Below, piece by piece: positions 37,546 through 47,045 of a stretch of DNA of 64,000 nt (positions are counted from its first letter, which is position 1; the number at the start of each line of letters is the position of its first letter). The DNA lies in the NCBI RefSeq assembly GCF_030486405.1, contig NZ_CP129613.1, forward strand, positions 1,364,001-1,428,000, in the 5' to 3' direction. The notes below the pieces were generated by a model. The model had not been told where the DNA came from. It was given only the letters and a program-made list of their open reading frames with translations, and ran no database searches. The translations under genes and the position numbers were made by a program. The DNA comes from Mycolicibacterium sp. HK-90. Lineage in GTDB: Bacteria; Actinomycetota; Actinomycetes; Mycobacteriales; Mycobacteriaceae.

Positions 37546-39225
37546 CTAGGCTTCTGGGACGATGTCGTTGACGCGGTACAGGCGCCAAACCGGTTGATTA
37601 TCACCGTCGTTCGGGATCTCAAGTTCGAGTGTCGCGACTTCAGCGCCAGTCTCGTACAACGTCGGGTATCTCATGTTGAGGGCATCGGACACCCCCCGAC
37701 CCGTGTTGGGAACCGCCAGCAGGTATTTGACGCCGAACGCGGCCGGATCGTTGAGTAGCTTGACGAAATCGCTGTCGGACGGCAGCACAAACGTCTTGGA
37801 ATTGCGTGAGGCGACAACGACGGCGAATCCGTACACCGTATCGGTGATCACCGATCCCTCGGGCAGATCCAGATTGTCGAGGTAGTCGGCGAGCTTACGT
37901 TCGGTCGAAAACGTTGCCGCGATACGATTTTCGGTGGAGCGTTGCTTGCTGACATCGTAGGGATCCGGATGCAGGACGGTGGCCAAGGCGTACTCCTGCG
38001 GGGCGTACCGTGGCTGGGACATGCCCCATCCGGCGACTGGCAGGCAAACGGCGAACACCAGAGCGACACCCGTGTAGGCATAGCGGGCCGGTCTGGTTGT
38101 CGGAAGATCGACCGGCCCGGGTGCATAGCGCCCGGGCCGCTTCGCGGCAATGAGCGGACCGTCCGGGACTGCCAGCATCGCCAGGCACGCGGCGAACGGG
38201 ATCGCCACGATGTAGAACCTCAGAAACCCGAACGTCTGGCCGCTGGCGTAGCTGTAGGCCTGGAAGGCGAGCACACCGCCGAAGACCACTAGCGGAACGA
38301 TCAACACCGACCAGTTCGGCCGTCGCCAGCGTAGGAACCCGGCCCAAACCGCGATCGGGATCAATGTCGGCGCGAGCAGGGTTGCCGAGATGGCCGCATA
38401 CGTCACGCCGGCGCTGAAGCTGTCAGGTCCGGTTCCCCCCGACTGCTCGAAGATCGCGGCATTGCCGTACTGCGATGAGAACTGGGTGAAGGCGTTCCCG
38501 GTGATGAGCCAACTGGCGATGGCCCATCCGACGAATGCGAGGAAACCTGGTCCACTCACCAGGATGAGATCCAGGAGGGCGCGACGCATCCGTGGCGGCC
38601 CGGGTGCTCGCCGGAAGGTGGTGACGGCGACCAGGATGCCGATGGCGGCGATGGCTCCGACGGAGTCGTAGCGCACCAGGTAGGCCAGGCTCAAGGCGAT
38701 GAATCCGGCGGCGACCAGGTGGTGGACGTCGTCGTCGACCATCCACCGGATCAAGCGTCGCACCGTCCAGACGAGGAAGAAGATGAACGGTGCCTCACTC
38801 ATCCCGTTCGAGCCGTAGAACACGATCATGGGGTTCGCCGCGAACAGCACCGTGATGGCAATGGCGTAGCCGCGTGGGAGGCTGCGATCGGTGCCGATCG
38901 AGAAGATCTGGACTACTGCCCCTGCCATGAACAGTGCAGAGGCAAGCGACGTGGCATATCCGTACCTGATGAGATCGGGCCACACGTCAGCCAACAACAC
39001 ACCCGGAAGATTCACGATGGCGGTCAGTGGCGTGAAGATGAAACCGATCGCTGCCAGGTGTGGCTGGCGGCTGTCGAGCACGGCCTGGGCGGCCTGCATC
39101 CGCGACAACGCGTCACCGACGATGAACCCGTGCCGTACCTGCAACCAATAGCCCACTGCGGCGTAGACCAGGAAGCTTGAGACAAAGGCGATTTGCCCGC
39201 ATCGGCGGTTGCTGATCGGGCTCAC
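37546..39225 (-). CDS. GT-C-like polytopic membrane glycosyltransferase
   Basis: A 559-aa protein with about 11 hydrophobic segments, then a soluble C-terminal domain (about 400-559). The first outside loop has FIVGDALSRM, an acidic site in the place where GT39/GT-C enzymes keep their catalytic Asp. This family uses polyprenyl-phosphate sugars to glycosylate outside substrates. GTG at 39225 overlaps the stop of the GT2 gene by four bases, so it is the last gene of the bcsB-like operon. A longer frame runs upstream but is a shadow. Function inferred from topology and neighbours. Confidence 0.72.
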   Translation of the reverse strand: MSPISNRRCGQIAFVSSFLVYAAVGYWLQVRHGFIVGDALSRMQAAQAVLDSRQPHLAAIGFIFTPLTAIVNLPGVLLADVWPDLIRYGYATSLASALFMAGAVVQIFSIGTDRSLPRGYAIAITVLFAANPMIVFYGSNGMSEAPFIFFLVWTVRRLIRWMVDDDVHHLVAAGFIALSLAYLVRYDSVGAIAAIGILVAVTTFRRAPGPPRMRRALLDLILVSGPGFLAFVGWAIASWLITGNAFTQFSSQYGNAAIFEQSGGTGPDSFSAGVTYAAISATLLAPTLIPIAVWAGFLRWRRPNWSVLIVPLVVFGGVLAFQAYSYASGQTFGFLRFYIVAIPFAACLAMLAVPDGPLIAAKRPGRYAPGPVDLPTTRPARYAYTGVALVFAVCLPVAGWGMSQPRYAPQEYALATVLHPDPYDVSKQRSTENRIAATFSTERKLADYLDNLDLPEGSVITDTVYGFAVVVASRNSKTFVLPSDSDFVKLLNDPAAFGVKYLLAVPNTGRGVSDALNMRYPTLYETGAEVATLELEIPNDGDNQPVWRLYRVNDIVPEA

Positions 39226-40715
39226 GAGGTGGCTTCCGCCGGTGCTTCGGCCTCGGGCCGCTCGGCCAGCCCATGGAATGTCTTCTCCCAGTACGACGGG
39301 TTCCGGATGAGTTGGTACACGCCCTTGGTCGCCGCCACGCTCATCATCACCCAGAAGACCGGCACCGTGAGCGCCGGGACCAACAGATCGGAACGATCGT
39401 CTTCCCGCAGCGTGATCAGGTTCATGTAGATGGTGGCGACGTTGCCGAGAATGAGGCAGACCAGGGCGGGAAAGTAGATGTACCACGGGAAGACGGCGCC
39501 GACGGCGGCCGGCTGCCCCAGAAACCACAGCACGGTGATCAACCAGAACAGCAGGTTGAGCACCGCGATGATGGGTGTCCCGGCCAGCACCAGGTTGAAC
39601 CGCAGGAAACTGCGAAAGCGCAACGTGCGGTACAACTTCACCGGTTCCCGGATATGCACCAGCCAGGTCTGCAGGTATCCCTTGAACCACCGTGACCGTT
39701 GCCGGACCCAGTTGATCGGGTCGCTGTTGGCCTCTTCGAGCGTGGTCGAATCGACGACGGCGGTGTGGTAACCGGACGCATCGATGCGCAGCCCGAGATC
39801 CGCATCCTCGGTCACGTTGAATGGGTCCCAGCTGCCGATCCGGTCGAGGACGTCGCGGCGAAGGTGGTTCGACGTGCCGCCCAAGGGGATTGGTGAGGTA
39901 CTGCGCATCATCCCGGGCAGCAGGTACCCGAACCACAGTGCGTACTCCGCGGTGAACCAACCGGTCAGCATGTTCTGGTGGCCGTTGTGATACGCCAATT
40001 TCGCCTGGATGCAGGCGATGTTGTCATCGAGTTGAGCAAACGCGCCGACCACACGACGGAGCTGCAGTGGTTCGGGGAGGTCCTCGGCGTCGTAGATGGT
40101 GATGATGTCGCCGGTGGCGAAGTGCAGACCGTAGTTGCACGCCTTGGGCTTGGTGCGGGGCTCTGCCGGTGGCACGAGAACGGTGGTGATCATGTCCGAG
40201 GCGGTGCAGGCTTTGGCGGCGTTGATCGTGACGTCGTCGTCGGCTTCGAGGAGGAGCAGGATCTGCAGTTTGTCCGGTGGGTATTCCAGGGCCGACATGG
40301 CGCTGATGAGATCGGCGACGACTTCGGGCTCGTTGTAGGCGGGCACGAGGACGGTGTAGCGCGGCAGCTCGTCGTCGGGGATCGCCCGCGCCTGCGCGTC
40401 GGTGATGGTGATCGGCCGGGAGCCCAGGCCTTCTTTGAACATCAACATCCGGTCGGCCATGGTCACGACATAGGCCAGGGTGCACACCCCCATCAAGGCC
40501 ACTGCAGTGCCCGTAGGCCGCCAGATGGCGCAGGCGACGACGACTGCCAGCAGTGACCACAGGGCAACGCGCTGCCAGCCCCAGATCGGAACGGAGGCGG
40601 ACTGTTTCGGGTGATCTTCACGTAGGCCGTCGACGGCCCGGTGCAGTGCGTAATCGCGGTGCGCCGGATTGTCGATGTCCAATGGCCCGGTATCGGCTGG
40701 GGTGTGTGGCGTCAC
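39222..40715 (-). CDS. BcsA-like processive family 2 glycosyltransferase
   Basis: A 497-aa membrane synthase. Two N-terminal hydrophobic segments precede the GT2 domain: VLVPAYNEPEVV, LLLEADDD, the D-x-D-like DAED in IIIYDAEDLPEP type context, the TEDADLG acceptor motif, and the processive-enzyme signature QRSRWFKG. About four more membrane segments follow. All D, DxD, D, QxxRW elements of cellulose/hyaluronan-type synthases are present; no PilZ domain is seen. Overlaps on both sides (ATGA and GTGA) couple it to its neighbours. It probably polymerises and exports a polysaccharide; the sugar is unknown. Confidence 0.85.
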   Translation of the reverse strand: MTPHTPADTGPLDIDNPAHRDYALHRAVDGLREDHPKQSASVPIWGWQRVALWSLLAVVVACAIWRPTGTAVALMGVCTLAYVVTMADRMLMFKEGLGSRPITITDAQARAIPDDELPRYTVLVPAYNEPEVVADLISAMSALEYPPDKLQILLLLEADDDVTINAAKACTASDMITTVLVPPAEPRTKPKACNYGLHFATGDIITIYDAEDLPEPLQLRRVVGAFAQLDDNIACIQAKLAYHNGHQNMLTGWFTAEYALWFGYLLPGMMRSTSPIPLGGTSNHLRRDVLDRIGSWDPFNVTEDADLGLRIDASGYHTAVVDSTTLEEANSDPINWVRQRSRWFKGYLQTWLVHIREPVKLYRTLRFRSFLRFNLVLAGTPIIAVLNLLFWLITVLWFLGQPAAVGAVFPWYIYFPALVCLILGNVATIYMNLITLREDDRSDLLVPALTVPVFWVMMSVAATKGVYQLIRNPSYWEKTFHGLAERPEAEAPAEATS

Positions 40716-42229
40716 GGCTGCACCCCCAATGGGGCGAGCTGGGTGCGGACCAGGGCCCGGCTGAACTCGGTCAACAGCACGGCGTCTTTGACTGTCGGAT
40801 CCCGGTCCGAGGCCGCCGTGTTGCCCCGGAACAGCACGGTGAACATGGTGTTGAGGGTGGGTAAGAGGCCGCCGGTCGGTTGGGGGAACGGCGCGTCGTC
40901 ATCATGGTTGTCGACTGAGATGACCAACACGCGCTGCTCGATGGTCCCGGTGGTCCAGCTGAAATGCATGCCCTCCCAAGTGACCAGAAGATTGTCGTCG
41001 ACGGCGGTGAACAGGTCGCCGGTCACGCCGTACCCCAGATCGACCAGCTGGTTTTCGGACTGCCGAATCCCGCTGACGTTGTAGATCATCCGAGCCGGGA
41101 ACGTCGACAGCGCGAAGGGACGTCGCGTGACGGTTGCGTCCACCGCGAGCGCACGAGGTGCGCCGCGCTTGTCGAAACGGGTATCACCCTTGTCGGCGAC
41201 CATCTGCTGGCGCAGGAGATGGGCACCCTCGCCGTACAGTCGCCGAACCCAGGGGTAGTCGCGGGTGTCTGTGACATGCCAGCCGGGTGGAGCGGTAAGG
41301 CTCCGGTCGAACCGCAGCGAGTCGATCCGAGCTGTCGGCGCCCGTCCGGCGGTGGGAAGCGGAATCAGTGAGAGACCGATACCGACCACAAGGACCATTG
41401 GAAGAGCCGACCAGACCTGGGCAGCGGCCAGCGGTTCGATCTTGCGGTCCAGCAACCGTTTTGGCTTGTCACGCCGGGCCAGTAGATACAGTGTCACGCT
41501 GGACAGGCAGATGGCGGTGATCGCTGGAACGATCTGGTAGACGAGGAGCGGAGCCGAAGGAAGCCCGATTCGTAGTGCCGCGAGCGTCAGCAGTCCGACC
41601 CCGAGCGACACCGACGCTCCGACGACTCCGCGTCCCCAGTGCCGGCCGACGGCGATCGCGGTGGCCGTGGCGGCGATCAGCAGGGTTCCCAGCCCGGCTG
41701 CGACATGCGAGCCGCCGAGCACGATCACCACCAGGTGGTACGGCAACGGAAACACTGCCAGCAGCAACAGCCACACCCACCCGAACCGGGTGACCGGCCG
41801 CAGACCGAACAGCGCGATGCAGGCACTGAGGACAAATGTCCACATCGCGAGCAGGTCCAGGCGGAGCAGATGGAAGTAGAGCGCGTAGCGCCCCAGCAGC
41901 ACTCCGTGCAAGAGCAGCGCAAGAACCAGACCCATGATCGCCACGATCACGTCCGTCTGGCGATCATGGATCGGCAGTTCGGTGCGATTGCGTCGAGCCA
42001 CACCGATGGCGGCCAGCGCCGCGGCCACCAGCACAACCCAGACGTAGCTGTTCATCCCGCCCTGGCGGGTGGTGTCCACCAGACTCAGCAGCGAGCGATG
42101 AAACGCCATAGTCGTCACCAGCAGGATGAACACCCATCGCAGGATCAGCCGGTGGATGTGCGGCAGTGAACTCAGCCATGGCGTCCGCTCGGTCACCGGT
42201 GGCGGTGGTGACGCGGTGGTTGCCGACAT
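40712..42229 (-). CDS. Multi-spanning protein, exosortase-like N-half, large extracytoplasmic C-domain
   Basis: A 505-aa protein. About ten hydrophobic segments (residues 30-295) are followed by a soluble C-terminal domain (about 300-505). The segment FGLRPVTRFGWVWLLLLAVF, then PLPYHLV, and the start SYVWVVLVAAALAAI resemble the first half of exosortases, and the position of the tail recalls EpsI fusions. The exosortase Cys-Arg-His active site is not evident. ATG at 42229 has GGGAG five bases upstream, one base after the bcsB-like stop. It may be a polysaccharide export or attachment partner. Uncertain. Confidence 0.6.
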   Translation of the reverse strand: MSATTASPPPPVTERTPWLSSLPHIHRLILRWVFILLVTTMAFHRSLLSLVDTTRQGGMNSYVWVVLVAAALAAIGVARRNRTELPIHDRQTDVIVAIMGLVLALLLHGVLLGRYALYFHLLRLDLLAMWTFVLSACIALFGLRPVTRFGWVWLLLLAVFPLPYHLVVIVLGGSHVAAGLGTLLIAATATAIAVGRHWGRGVVGASVSLGVGLLTLAALRIGLPSAPLLVYQIVPAITAICLSSVTLYLLARRDKPKRLLDRKIEPLAAAQVWSALPMVLVVGIGLSLIPLPTAGRAPTARIDSLRFDRSLTAPPGWHVTDTRDYPWVRRLYGEGAHLLRQQMVADKGDTRFDKRGAPRALAVDATVTRRPFALSTFPARMIYNVSGIRQSENQLVDLGYGVTGDLFTAVDDNLLVTWEGMHFSWTTGTIEQRVLVISVDNHDDDAPFPQPTGGLLPTLNTMFTVLFRGNTAASDRDPTVKDAVLLTEFSRALVRTQLAPLGVQP

Positions 42230-42230
42230 C

Positions 42231-44177
42231 TCAGCTCCCCGAAGCGCGCCTACGCAGCCAGACCCACCAGCCCGTGCCGAGTGCCAGCAGGGCAACGATG
42301 CCTCCGGCGTACCACCACGCCTGCGGTGTCGACGGTGTCTCGTCCCCGAGTGCGGTGGTCCGATCCCGGGTGTCGAGTACCGTCACCGGGTCCCGGCCGG
42401 GCACCGATATGACGGCCACACCGTTGAGGTTCACGGACCGTTGCCGGTCGGCGGCCAACCACCGCAACAACTCATCGAGTTGGTCCGGTGCCCCAGCCGA
42501 GGTTGCGACCAACAGCGAGCGGTTGCCGTCGAAAACCGTTTGTAGCGAGCCGAATTTCAGAGAGGGTTCGAGCGTGAGAGTGGTGGGCTTGCCACTGTCG
42601 TCGACGACGTCCATCACCATCGGAATGGCGTGAGGCGCCAGTACCGGCAGCCGGATCTCCGGGTTGTCCCACCCGTTTGCGGAGATCAGCACGGCGGGGT
42701 GCTGAGAGTCCATCGCCTCTTGCAACCCCACGACAGCCGTGTCGAGGGGCAGACCGCTCAACCGTTGCAGTCCGACAGCGATGGTCGCGGCACGAGCCGT
42801 GTCGGCATAGGTGTCGGTGTCACCGATACCTATCTGTACGCGCGGCATCAACGATTGCGGCATCGACTGGAAGCCGAACGGAATCGGAGGGGCCGCAGGC
42901 TTGCTCGATACCTCGGACGCGCCATCGATCGTGAGTGTGATCGGCTGGAACTCGCCGCAGCGGCCGGTGTTGCCGGCAATCTCGAGCTTGACGCGAAGGC
43001 TGGTGTAGCGCTGCAGCAGCCGATCGGGCACGTCGACCCACCTGTCGATGCCGCCGGCCGAATCGGTATCCCAACGGTCGACAGTCTCGTCGCCGATCGT
43101 CGCGACCAACCGGCCGCCGATGCTTTCCGGTAGTGGCGTGTAGGAACCGACCAGGTGCACACGCACGTTGTGTGACGGCCGCCCCAGCCGGGTCTGATCG
43201 AGACCGATGTACACCTCAGGGCTCAGTGCCGTCGAGTTCACTCCCGGTTGACCGAGCTGGCGGATCGTCGTCAGGTCGGTGGTCAGCAATGGCGCCGGGT
43301 TCAGTGGGCCGGCGATGGCGGTGGAGCTCAAGGCGTAACGCGCCACACCGCTGGTGATCAAACTCGCCTGGTTGGCTAGTTCCTCGGCTGGACCGGCCAC
43401 CTGGAGGTAGGGAATGCCGCCTGCGACTGATTTGAGTGAGACACCCTTGACGGGGCCCTCGGCGATCACGACCTGCCGTTGGAAGGGCTGCCCGTCACCT
43501 GGTGGTCGGCCTGAGGGATCAAGGCGCGCAACCGAAATCGCCGGATACTGTGGCCGATAGTGAGCGGCGACCGATGTTGCCAGCTGAACAGCGGCATCGG
43601 ATTCCGCGTGGGACGGGCGGGGTCCGAGATAAATGGTGAGCTTACGCAGGATCGGCGGGAGAAAATCGGCCACCGCGGTGGGGACCGCCTCGGCGCCGTC
43701 ATAGGCGATGGCGGTATCGGTCAAACGTAACGGGTTTGTCGGGTCCAGGCAGTAGCCCTCCATCGGAAGGAGATTGGTGCGCAGCATGAGGGGCACCGCG
43801 TTGTTTTCGACGAGCACCCCGCGCAGCGGAATGCTCAGTGGCGCGGGCCCGCCGGTGGGAAGGTCGATCCTGGCGATGACGCGGTCGTCCTGGAGCACTG
43901 TGAGTATTGCGCTGCGGACGAAGGTGGGGGTGAGCACAGTCGTGTTGAGCGATGCCGGCGTGGTACCGGGAAGCACTGGAATGACGACAGTCTCGACTCC
44001 TGATTGTCCGTACAGCTCGATGTCAGGGTCAAAGCCGAGATCCCGGAGGGACAGCGTCGGGGAAGTCGCCAGGCTGTCTTCTGGCGCACCGTTCGCCGCT
44101 GGGCTCAAGAGCAGCACCAACGTGCACGCTACGGCGACGGCGAGTGCGCGGCTCACGAATTTTGTCGACATCGACAT
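42231..44177 (-). CDS. BcsB-like exported polysaccharide synthase subunit
   Basis: A 648-aa protein with an N-terminal signal peptide (cleavage near ANGA-P), a long beta-rich extracytoplasmic region and one C-terminal membrane segment (WWYAGGIVALLALGTGWWVWL) followed by RRRASGS. This layout and segments such as LRDLGF, LYLGPRP-like and the repeated jelly-roll/ferredoxin-like pattern match cellulose synthase subunit B. Next to the GT2 synthase it should form the exit path of the polymer. The ribosome site is weak. A perfect inverted repeat lies 81-97 bases upstream. Confidence 0.78.
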   Translation of the reverse strand: MSMSTKFVSRALAVAVACTLVLLLSPAANGAPEDSLATSPTLSLRDLGFDPDIELYGQSGVETVVIPVLPGTTPASLNTTVLTPTFVRSAILTVLQDDRVIARIDLPTGGPAPLSIPLRGVLVENNAVPLMLRTNLLPMEGYCLDPTNPLRLTDTAIAYDGAEAVPTAVADFLPPILRKLTIYLGPRPSHAESDAAVQLATSVAAHYRPQYPAISVARLDPSGRPPGDGQPFQRQVVIAEGPVKGVSLKSVAGGIPYLQVAGPAEELANQASLITSGVARYALSSTAIAGPLNPAPLLTTDLTTIRQLGQPGVNSTALSPEVYIGLDQTRLGRPSHNVRVHLVGSYTPLPESIGGRLVATIGDETVDRWDTDSAGGIDRWVDVPDRLLQRYTSLRVKLEIAGNTGRCGEFQPITLTIDGASEVSSKPAAPPIPFGFQSMPQSLMPRVQIGIGDTDTYADTARAATIAVGLQRLSGLPLDTAVVGLQEAMDSQHPAVLISANGWDNPEIRLPVLAPHAIPMVMDVVDDSGKPTTLTLEPSLKFGSLQTVFDGNRSLLVATSAGAPDQLDELLRWLAADRQRSVNLNGVAVISVPGRDPVTVLDTRDRTTALGDETPSTPQAWWYAGGIVALLALGTGWWVWLRRRASGS

Positions 44178-44257
44178 TCAGGTTAAAACGCGCCGGGCTT
44201 TCGTGAGTTCTATCCCGCAAATTGGCGATGGCGCATTCGTGCGTCGGCGGTGGCGCT

Positions 44258-44274
44258 TCACCCGAAATGGGTGA
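44258..44274. promoter_or_regulatory. Inverted repeat TCACCC-N5-GGGTGA, upstream of bcsB-like gene
   Basis: A perfect 6-bp inverted repeat with a 5-base spacer in the 128-bp gap between the esterase and bcsB-like genes. The same element (also continuing GGGTGAGG) occurs at 50805-50821. It is likely the operator of the four-gene polysaccharide operon. Confidence 0.6.
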
Positions 44275-44305
44275 GGCGGATGGCTTATCTGCCGCGAGGT
44301 GAATT

Positions 44306-45664
44306 TCAGCTGTTCGGTGCGCCAGGCAGCGGGACCCGGTCGGCATTCGGAGTGCCCAGCGTGCCGGCCAGCCACGGTAACGCCGCCTTGAACCCGTCCC
44401 CGGCCGCCGTAAAGGTGTGCGAGCCGGGATAGCCGACCACCGAGCACTCGACGTTGTTGGCGCTGAGCAGCGCACAGAGTTTGTTGGCGTTGGCGGCGTG
44501 ATCTTCGGAGTACTGGTCCCATCCGGCGATCGCGTTGGGGTCCAGCGTGCCGCCCGCGGCGTGATGGACCGCCGGCGTCTGCTCCGAAACACCCAGCCAA
44601 GCCGACATGTTGCCGTACGGGCCGTGCTTCTCGATGAGGGTCTTGGGGTCGAACGACGCCCAGGCGGTGGCGTCTCCGCCGAACAACCGGGAGATCGTCT
44701 GTTGTTTGGTGCCGCTGTTCGGGCCGAGTTGTCCGTCCAGGGCAACGAATGCGCTGAACAGCTCGGGATTTCGGACCGCGAGCATCAGGGAACACGTTCC
44801 GCCTGACGACCAGCCGGCCAATCCCCAGTTGGCTGGGTCGGAACTCACGCCGAAGCGCGAGACCACATATGGGCGAACGTCTTTGGTGAGATGGTCGGCC
44901 GCGTTGCCACGGGGGCCGTTGACGCATTCGGTGTCGTTGTTGAAGGCGCCGGTGGCATCGGGAAATACGACGACCGGGGAGTAACCGTGGTGGAAAGCAG
45001 CGAACTCGTCGAGGGTCTTGAGGGCACCGCCCGACTCGGGCCAGTCGGAGGGGTGGCTGAATTCCGCGCCGATGGCCATCACGGCGGGCAACTGCGGCGG
45101 GGGGTCCGACCGGAACCACGCGGGCGGCAGATAAACCAGTTCGCGTCGATGACCGAATCCCGAAGCATCCCTGGGGATGTCCACCCAGACCATGGTGCCG
45201 CGAGTGGGCTCCTCGCCGCTCTGACGCATGGCCGCCAGCGCGTCCTCCTCGATCCACTGTGGCGGATCGGTTCCGGTGACGCGCTGCCAGAGGGATTGTG
45301 TCGTGGGGAAGTAGCCGGTGGCGATATTCAGCTCGGCGAACGAGCACAGCACGGCGAGCACCACGGCCAGCACCGACATGGTTCGGCGCCACCACGGACT
45401 GCCGCGCCACGCGAGAATCATGATGGCTGCGGCGAATCCGGTGATGACCACCCAGATCACCGTGCTCACGGAGGCGGCCCGTTCTGACCACCCCTGGTAT
45501 TTGACGGTCACCCGGACGATCACCGCGAACAGCACACCGGCCAACAGCGCGATGGTCACCCAACGCAGCAGAACGGATCGGGATGGACGTCCGATGGCGA
45601 GCACCACTGCCGCAATGGCGAGCACTTCGAGGATGATCGGCACCAAGCCGCTGATCAGTGACAT
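44306..45664 (-). CDS. Membrane-anchored esterase of the antigen 85/esterase D type
   Basis: A 452-aa protein. Four hydrophobic segments fill residues 1-115; then an extracytoplasmic alpha/beta hydrolase domain. The nucleophile elbow is GLAGWSSGGTCS, and the late VGYPGSHTF gives the His. The domain resembles mycolyltransferase-like esterases, which move acyl chains onto sugars. Next to a polysaccharide synthase this suggests an acyl modifying role, but that is inference. It starts 27 bases after the lipase-like gene, so the two are probably cotranscribed. Confidence 0.8.
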   Translation of the reverse strand: MSLISGLVPIILEVLAIAAVVLAIGRPSRSVLLRWVTIALLAGVLFAVIVRVTVKYQGWSERAASVSTVIWVVITGFAAAIMILAWRGSPWWRRTMSVLAVVLAVLCSFAELNIATGYFPTTQSLWQRVTGTDPPQWIEEDALAAMRQSGEEPTRGTMVWVDIPRDASGFGHRRELVYLPPAWFRSDPPPQLPAVMAIGAEFSHPSDWPESGGALKTLDEFAAFHHGYSPVVVFPDATGAFNNDTECVNGPRGNAADHLTKDVRPYVVSRFGVSSDPANWGLAGWSSGGTCSLMLAVRNPELFSAFVALDGQLGPNSGTKQQTISRLFGGDATAWASFDPKTLIEKHGPYGNMSAWLGVSEQTPAVHHAAGGTLDPNAIAGWDQYSEDHAANANKLCALLSANNVECSVVGYPGSHTFTAAGDGFKAALPWLAGTLGTPNADRVPLPGAPNS

Positions 45665-45691
45665 CGGTGTGGCTCCGCTCCCGTCAATCGG

Positions 45692-46885
45692 TCATTGTTG
45701 GTGGTCTGCGAGGAACGCCGGGCAATCATTGGCTGCGGGGATCGACTTCATCCGGTCGTTGAGCCAGCCCAGCGCCGCGACGGGTTCGACCTGTTCGCGA
45801 GTTTTGTCGGGCCAGAACGCGATCTGAATCCCGTCGCCCATCTCGCAGGCGGCGACGAGCGCCTGGTCTGTCCAGGCGGCGGGGATGACCGAATCTCTGC
45901 CGCTGTAGATCACATACATGGGTGCCTTCGTGGGCCCCTGGGGGAGGTTGGTCTTCTGGAGGTACCCGCGCAGCGTCTGCAGCGCCTCGGGACCGCTGGG
46001 TCGCAGGTCATCCGGGGAAAGCTTCTCGGCCAGCGCGAGCCGTTGGGTGTTGTCGGTGCAGCTGAGCAGTGCGTCCCAGTTCTGTTCGGCGGCCCCGCGC
46101 CGGTAGTCGTCGAGTTCGAAGTCGTAGTAGTACTGGTCTTTCAACGCGGCGAGATAGGCGACATAGGCCAACTTCTGATCGGCGTTCAATGTGCCGCCCA
46201 TCGCCGCATCCGCGAGGCCTTGGATGTCGGCCATCGGTGCCAGCGATGCCGTCGCCACCAGGGTGAGCCCGTCACCGTAATTGTCGGCGAGTTCATTTGC
46301 CGCCCACGCTGCCTGACCACCCTCCAGCGCGCCGAGCGCACCCCAGGACGTCGAGGTGTTGGGCACTGCCGAGCGTGCGGCCCGCACAGCGTCGATCATG
46401 TTGTATCCGGCCGTGGTCGAGTCCAGATACGGATGAAAGTCGTAGTCGTCGGGCTTGGTCGGCTTTCCCAGTCCCTGGTAGTCGGGCACGGTGACCACAT
46501 ACCCGGCCTTCAGCAGCGCCGCCACGGTCGTTGCCTCGCCGCGCAGGTCGGGGGACAACGACGGCGCGCACTCCGATGCCGTGCCCGCGGTCCGGTGTCC
46601 GAGAACCACAATCGGATATCCCTCGGTCGGCGGGTCCCCATTGGGGACGAACACTGTCCCTGTCACGTGCGATGCTGCGTCGTTGACGCCGTTGCGCGAG
46701 GCGTAGGTGATCGTCTTGGCGGAGGCGCCGGCCTCCTGCAACACCGGCTCCAAATGGTCCAGTGGCGCCTCGGAGATCACGTGGCCCGCATCGTCGCTGT
46801 CGTCGGTCGAGGGCTGGTTCGATGACCCGCCGCATGCCGTGAGGACAGCGAGGACGACCGAAAAGACGACAAACTCTCGCACCAT
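45692..46885 (-). CDS. Secretory lipase-fold lipoprotein without catalytic Ser (pseudoenzyme)
   Basis: A 397-aa lipoprotein (lipobox LTAC, Cys18) of the secretory lipase (LIP) family: VVTVPDYQGLG, then the elbow region and YSGRDSVIPAAWTDQ, WLNDRM. The usual elbow G-x-S-x-G-G reads GALEGG here (185-190): the serine position is Leu187 (codon CTG, 46325-46327). The late His is also not seen where expected (KTREQVEPVAALGW). Hydrolysis by the normal mechanism is therefore unlikely. It could be a binding protein. The gene itself is intact. Confidence 0.8.
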   Translation of the reverse strand: MVREFVVFSVVLAVLTACGGSSNQPSTDDSDDAGHVISEAPLDHLEPVLQEAGASAKTITYASRNGVNDAASHVTGTVFVPNGDPPTEGYPIVVLGHRTAGTASECAPSLSPDLRGEATTVAALLKAGYVVTVPDYQGLGKPTKPDDYDFHPYLDSTTAGYNMIDAVRAARSAVPNTSTSWGALGALEGGQAAWAANELADNYGDGLTLVATASLAPMADIQGLADAAMGGTLNADQKLAYVAYLAALKDQYYYDFELDDYRRGAAEQNWDALLSCTDNTQRLALAEKLSPDDLRPSGPEALQTLRGYLQKTNLPQGPTKAPMYVIYSGRDSVIPAAWTDQALVAACEMGDGIQIAFWPDKTREQVEPVAALGWLNDRMKSIPAANDCPAFLADHQQ

Positions 46886-47045
46886 CTGGAACCCCTCCGT
46901 GGTGATCCGTGGCGGGTTGGCAGGCAGACCTCATCCTTTCATCGCCACAATGGTCATGTCCCACGTATGCGCAACCTGATTCGCCACTCCGGCAATTCGC
47001 TGGATGCAGAAATGACGCGCGGAATTGGCAATAGGGTTGATCACC

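Noticed and set aside
39226..39960. In-frame upstream extension of the GT-C-like gene
   Set aside because: It overlaps the GT2 gene antiparallel in frame phase and lacks membrane segments; GTG at 39225 overlaps the GT2 stop and is a better start.
45695..46825. 376-codon plus-strand frame over the lipase-like gene
   Set aside because: Antisense shadow rich in Arg/Gly/Val without domain or ribosome site; the minus frame has a lipobox and family motifs.
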